Shown here: piece by piece, positions 40,574-40,956 of the stretch
Layout: each line of letters opens with the position of its first letter
Numbering within the stretch: position 1 is the stretch's first letter
Assembly: GCA_012520935.1 (NCBI GenBank)
Contig: JAAYNG010000120.1
Location: forward strand, 1-40,956
Length of the DNA: 40,956 nt
Source of the DNA: Tissierellia bacterium
GTDB lineage: Bacteria; Bacillota; Clostridia; Tissierellales; Peptoniphilaceae
Direction: 5' to 3'
Program-made: the position numbers and the translations under genes
Notes under the pieces: model-generated
Databases searched by the model: none
The model's input: only the letters and a program-made list of their open reading frames with translations
Told to the model about the DNA's origin: nothing

Positions 40574-40956
40574 CTACTTTCCTATTTTATATCCCACATT
40601 CCTTATTGTTTCAATATACTTTCCATACTCGCCAAGTTTAAGCCTTAAGGTACGAATATGTACATCAACTGTCCTTGATTCTCCTTCAAAAAAAGTATCC
40701 CACACCCTATTCATTATCTTGTCTCTAGAAAGAACAATCCCCTCATTTTCAATTAAAAACTCCAAGAGTTCAAACTCCTTAAAGGTGAGATTTACTTCCT
40801 TGCCTGCCACATAGACTGTCCTTCTTGCCAAGTCCATTACGATTTCTTCAAACTTAATGGTCTTTAAAGAATCTTTCACTGTGTTTGTCCTTCTTAAGAC
40901 TGCGTTCACCCTAGAAATTAGCTCCATAACACCAAAGGGTTTAGAAATATAATCGT
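40574..40956 (-). CDS. OmpR-family response regulator, C-terminal part (cut by window edge)
   Basis: The frame runs in from the window edge. It begins with the end of the receiver domain (DYISKPFGVMELISRVNAVL, with the conserved Lys-Pro) and continues with the OmpR-type winged helix (LTFKEFELLEFLIENEG, VDVHIRTLRLKLG, IRNVGYKI). It is the partner of the adjacent kinase and would bind DNA when phosphorylated. The phospho-acceptor Asp lies outside the window. ATG 40927 is an internal Met, not the start. Confidence 0.9.
   Translation of the reverse strand, partial: DYISKPFGVMELISRVNAVLRRTNTVKDSLKTIKFEEIVMDLARRTVYVAGKEVNLTFKEFELLEFLIENEGIVLSRDKIMNRVWDTFFEGESRTVDVHIRTLRLKLGEYGKYIETIRNVGYKIGK

Noticed and set aside
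1..40956. CRISPR arrays, tRNA or rRNA genes, insertion sequences, phage genes
   Set aside because: No regularly spaced repeats, cloverleaf-like sequences, transposase or phage proteins were seen on either strand.

Overview
The window is AT-rich DNA from a low-GC anaerobic Firmicute. The gene content (double-cubane 2-hydroxyacyl-CoA dehydratase-like protein, YedF/DUF3343, CoA-disulfide reductase-rhodanese, ATP-dependent PEP carboxykinase, strong purine-rich ribosome binding sites, several TTG starts) fits a Clostridia/Tissierellia-type (Peptoniphilaceae-like) organism. This placement is inferred from content; there is no rRNA here.

Layout. 1-2.5 kb: an ECF-type sigma factor, a broken probable sigma-partner membrane protein, an orphan DUF1667 cysteine protein and an acyl-ACP thioesterase. 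2.5-5.6 kb (minus): a PadR repressor with two DUF2812 membrane proteins, under a near-consensus promoter whose spacer is exactly a palindromic operator. 5.7-12.1 kb (plus): a probable sulfur/selenium-related block with two tandem fused 'rSAM/selenodomain-associated' transferases, two TVP38/TMEM64 proteins flanking an Fe-S protein, and a double-rhodanese lipoprotein. 12.2-18.4 kb (minus): a chemoreceptor broken by two stops, a second chemoreceptor fragment, a membrane protein, an adenine-type DNA methyltransferase, a YitT protein, a gene remnant and a nucleoside hydrolase. 18.5-22.6 kb (plus): an APH-type kinase with an ABC importer (lipoprotein plus two permeases) that has no ATPase. 22.6-29.5 kb (minus): PEP carboxykinase, a decayed toxin-antitoxin pair, a uracil permease, a frameshifted membrane-anchored protein, a gamma-glutamylcyclotransferase-like protein and a double-cubane reductase. 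29.6-39.4 kb (plus): YedF, DUF3343, MscS, DUF951, a PLP aminotransferase, a glutamine synthetase broken at one codon, CoA-disulfide/polysulfide reductase, an APC permease and a YeeE/YedE transporter. 39.5 kb to the end (minus): a sensor kinase and the end of its OmpR-type response regulator.

Two themes stand out. First, sulfur/selenium handling recurs (rhodaneses, YedF, DUF3343, YedE, selenodomain-associated transferases, Fe-S and double-cubane proteins), but no selD, selA, selB, cysteine desulfurase or radical SAM gene is present. Second, an unusual number of genes are interrupted by single clean lesions. Each premature in-frame stop I found is TAA or TAG, and three other genes have one-base frameshifts, two of them in A/T homopolymers. 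In each case the frame continues with recognisable family sequence. In the glutamine synthetase the TAA replaces the codon of the conserved active-site flap glutamate. This may be real recent gene decay, population variation or consensus error; the sequence alone cannot decide.
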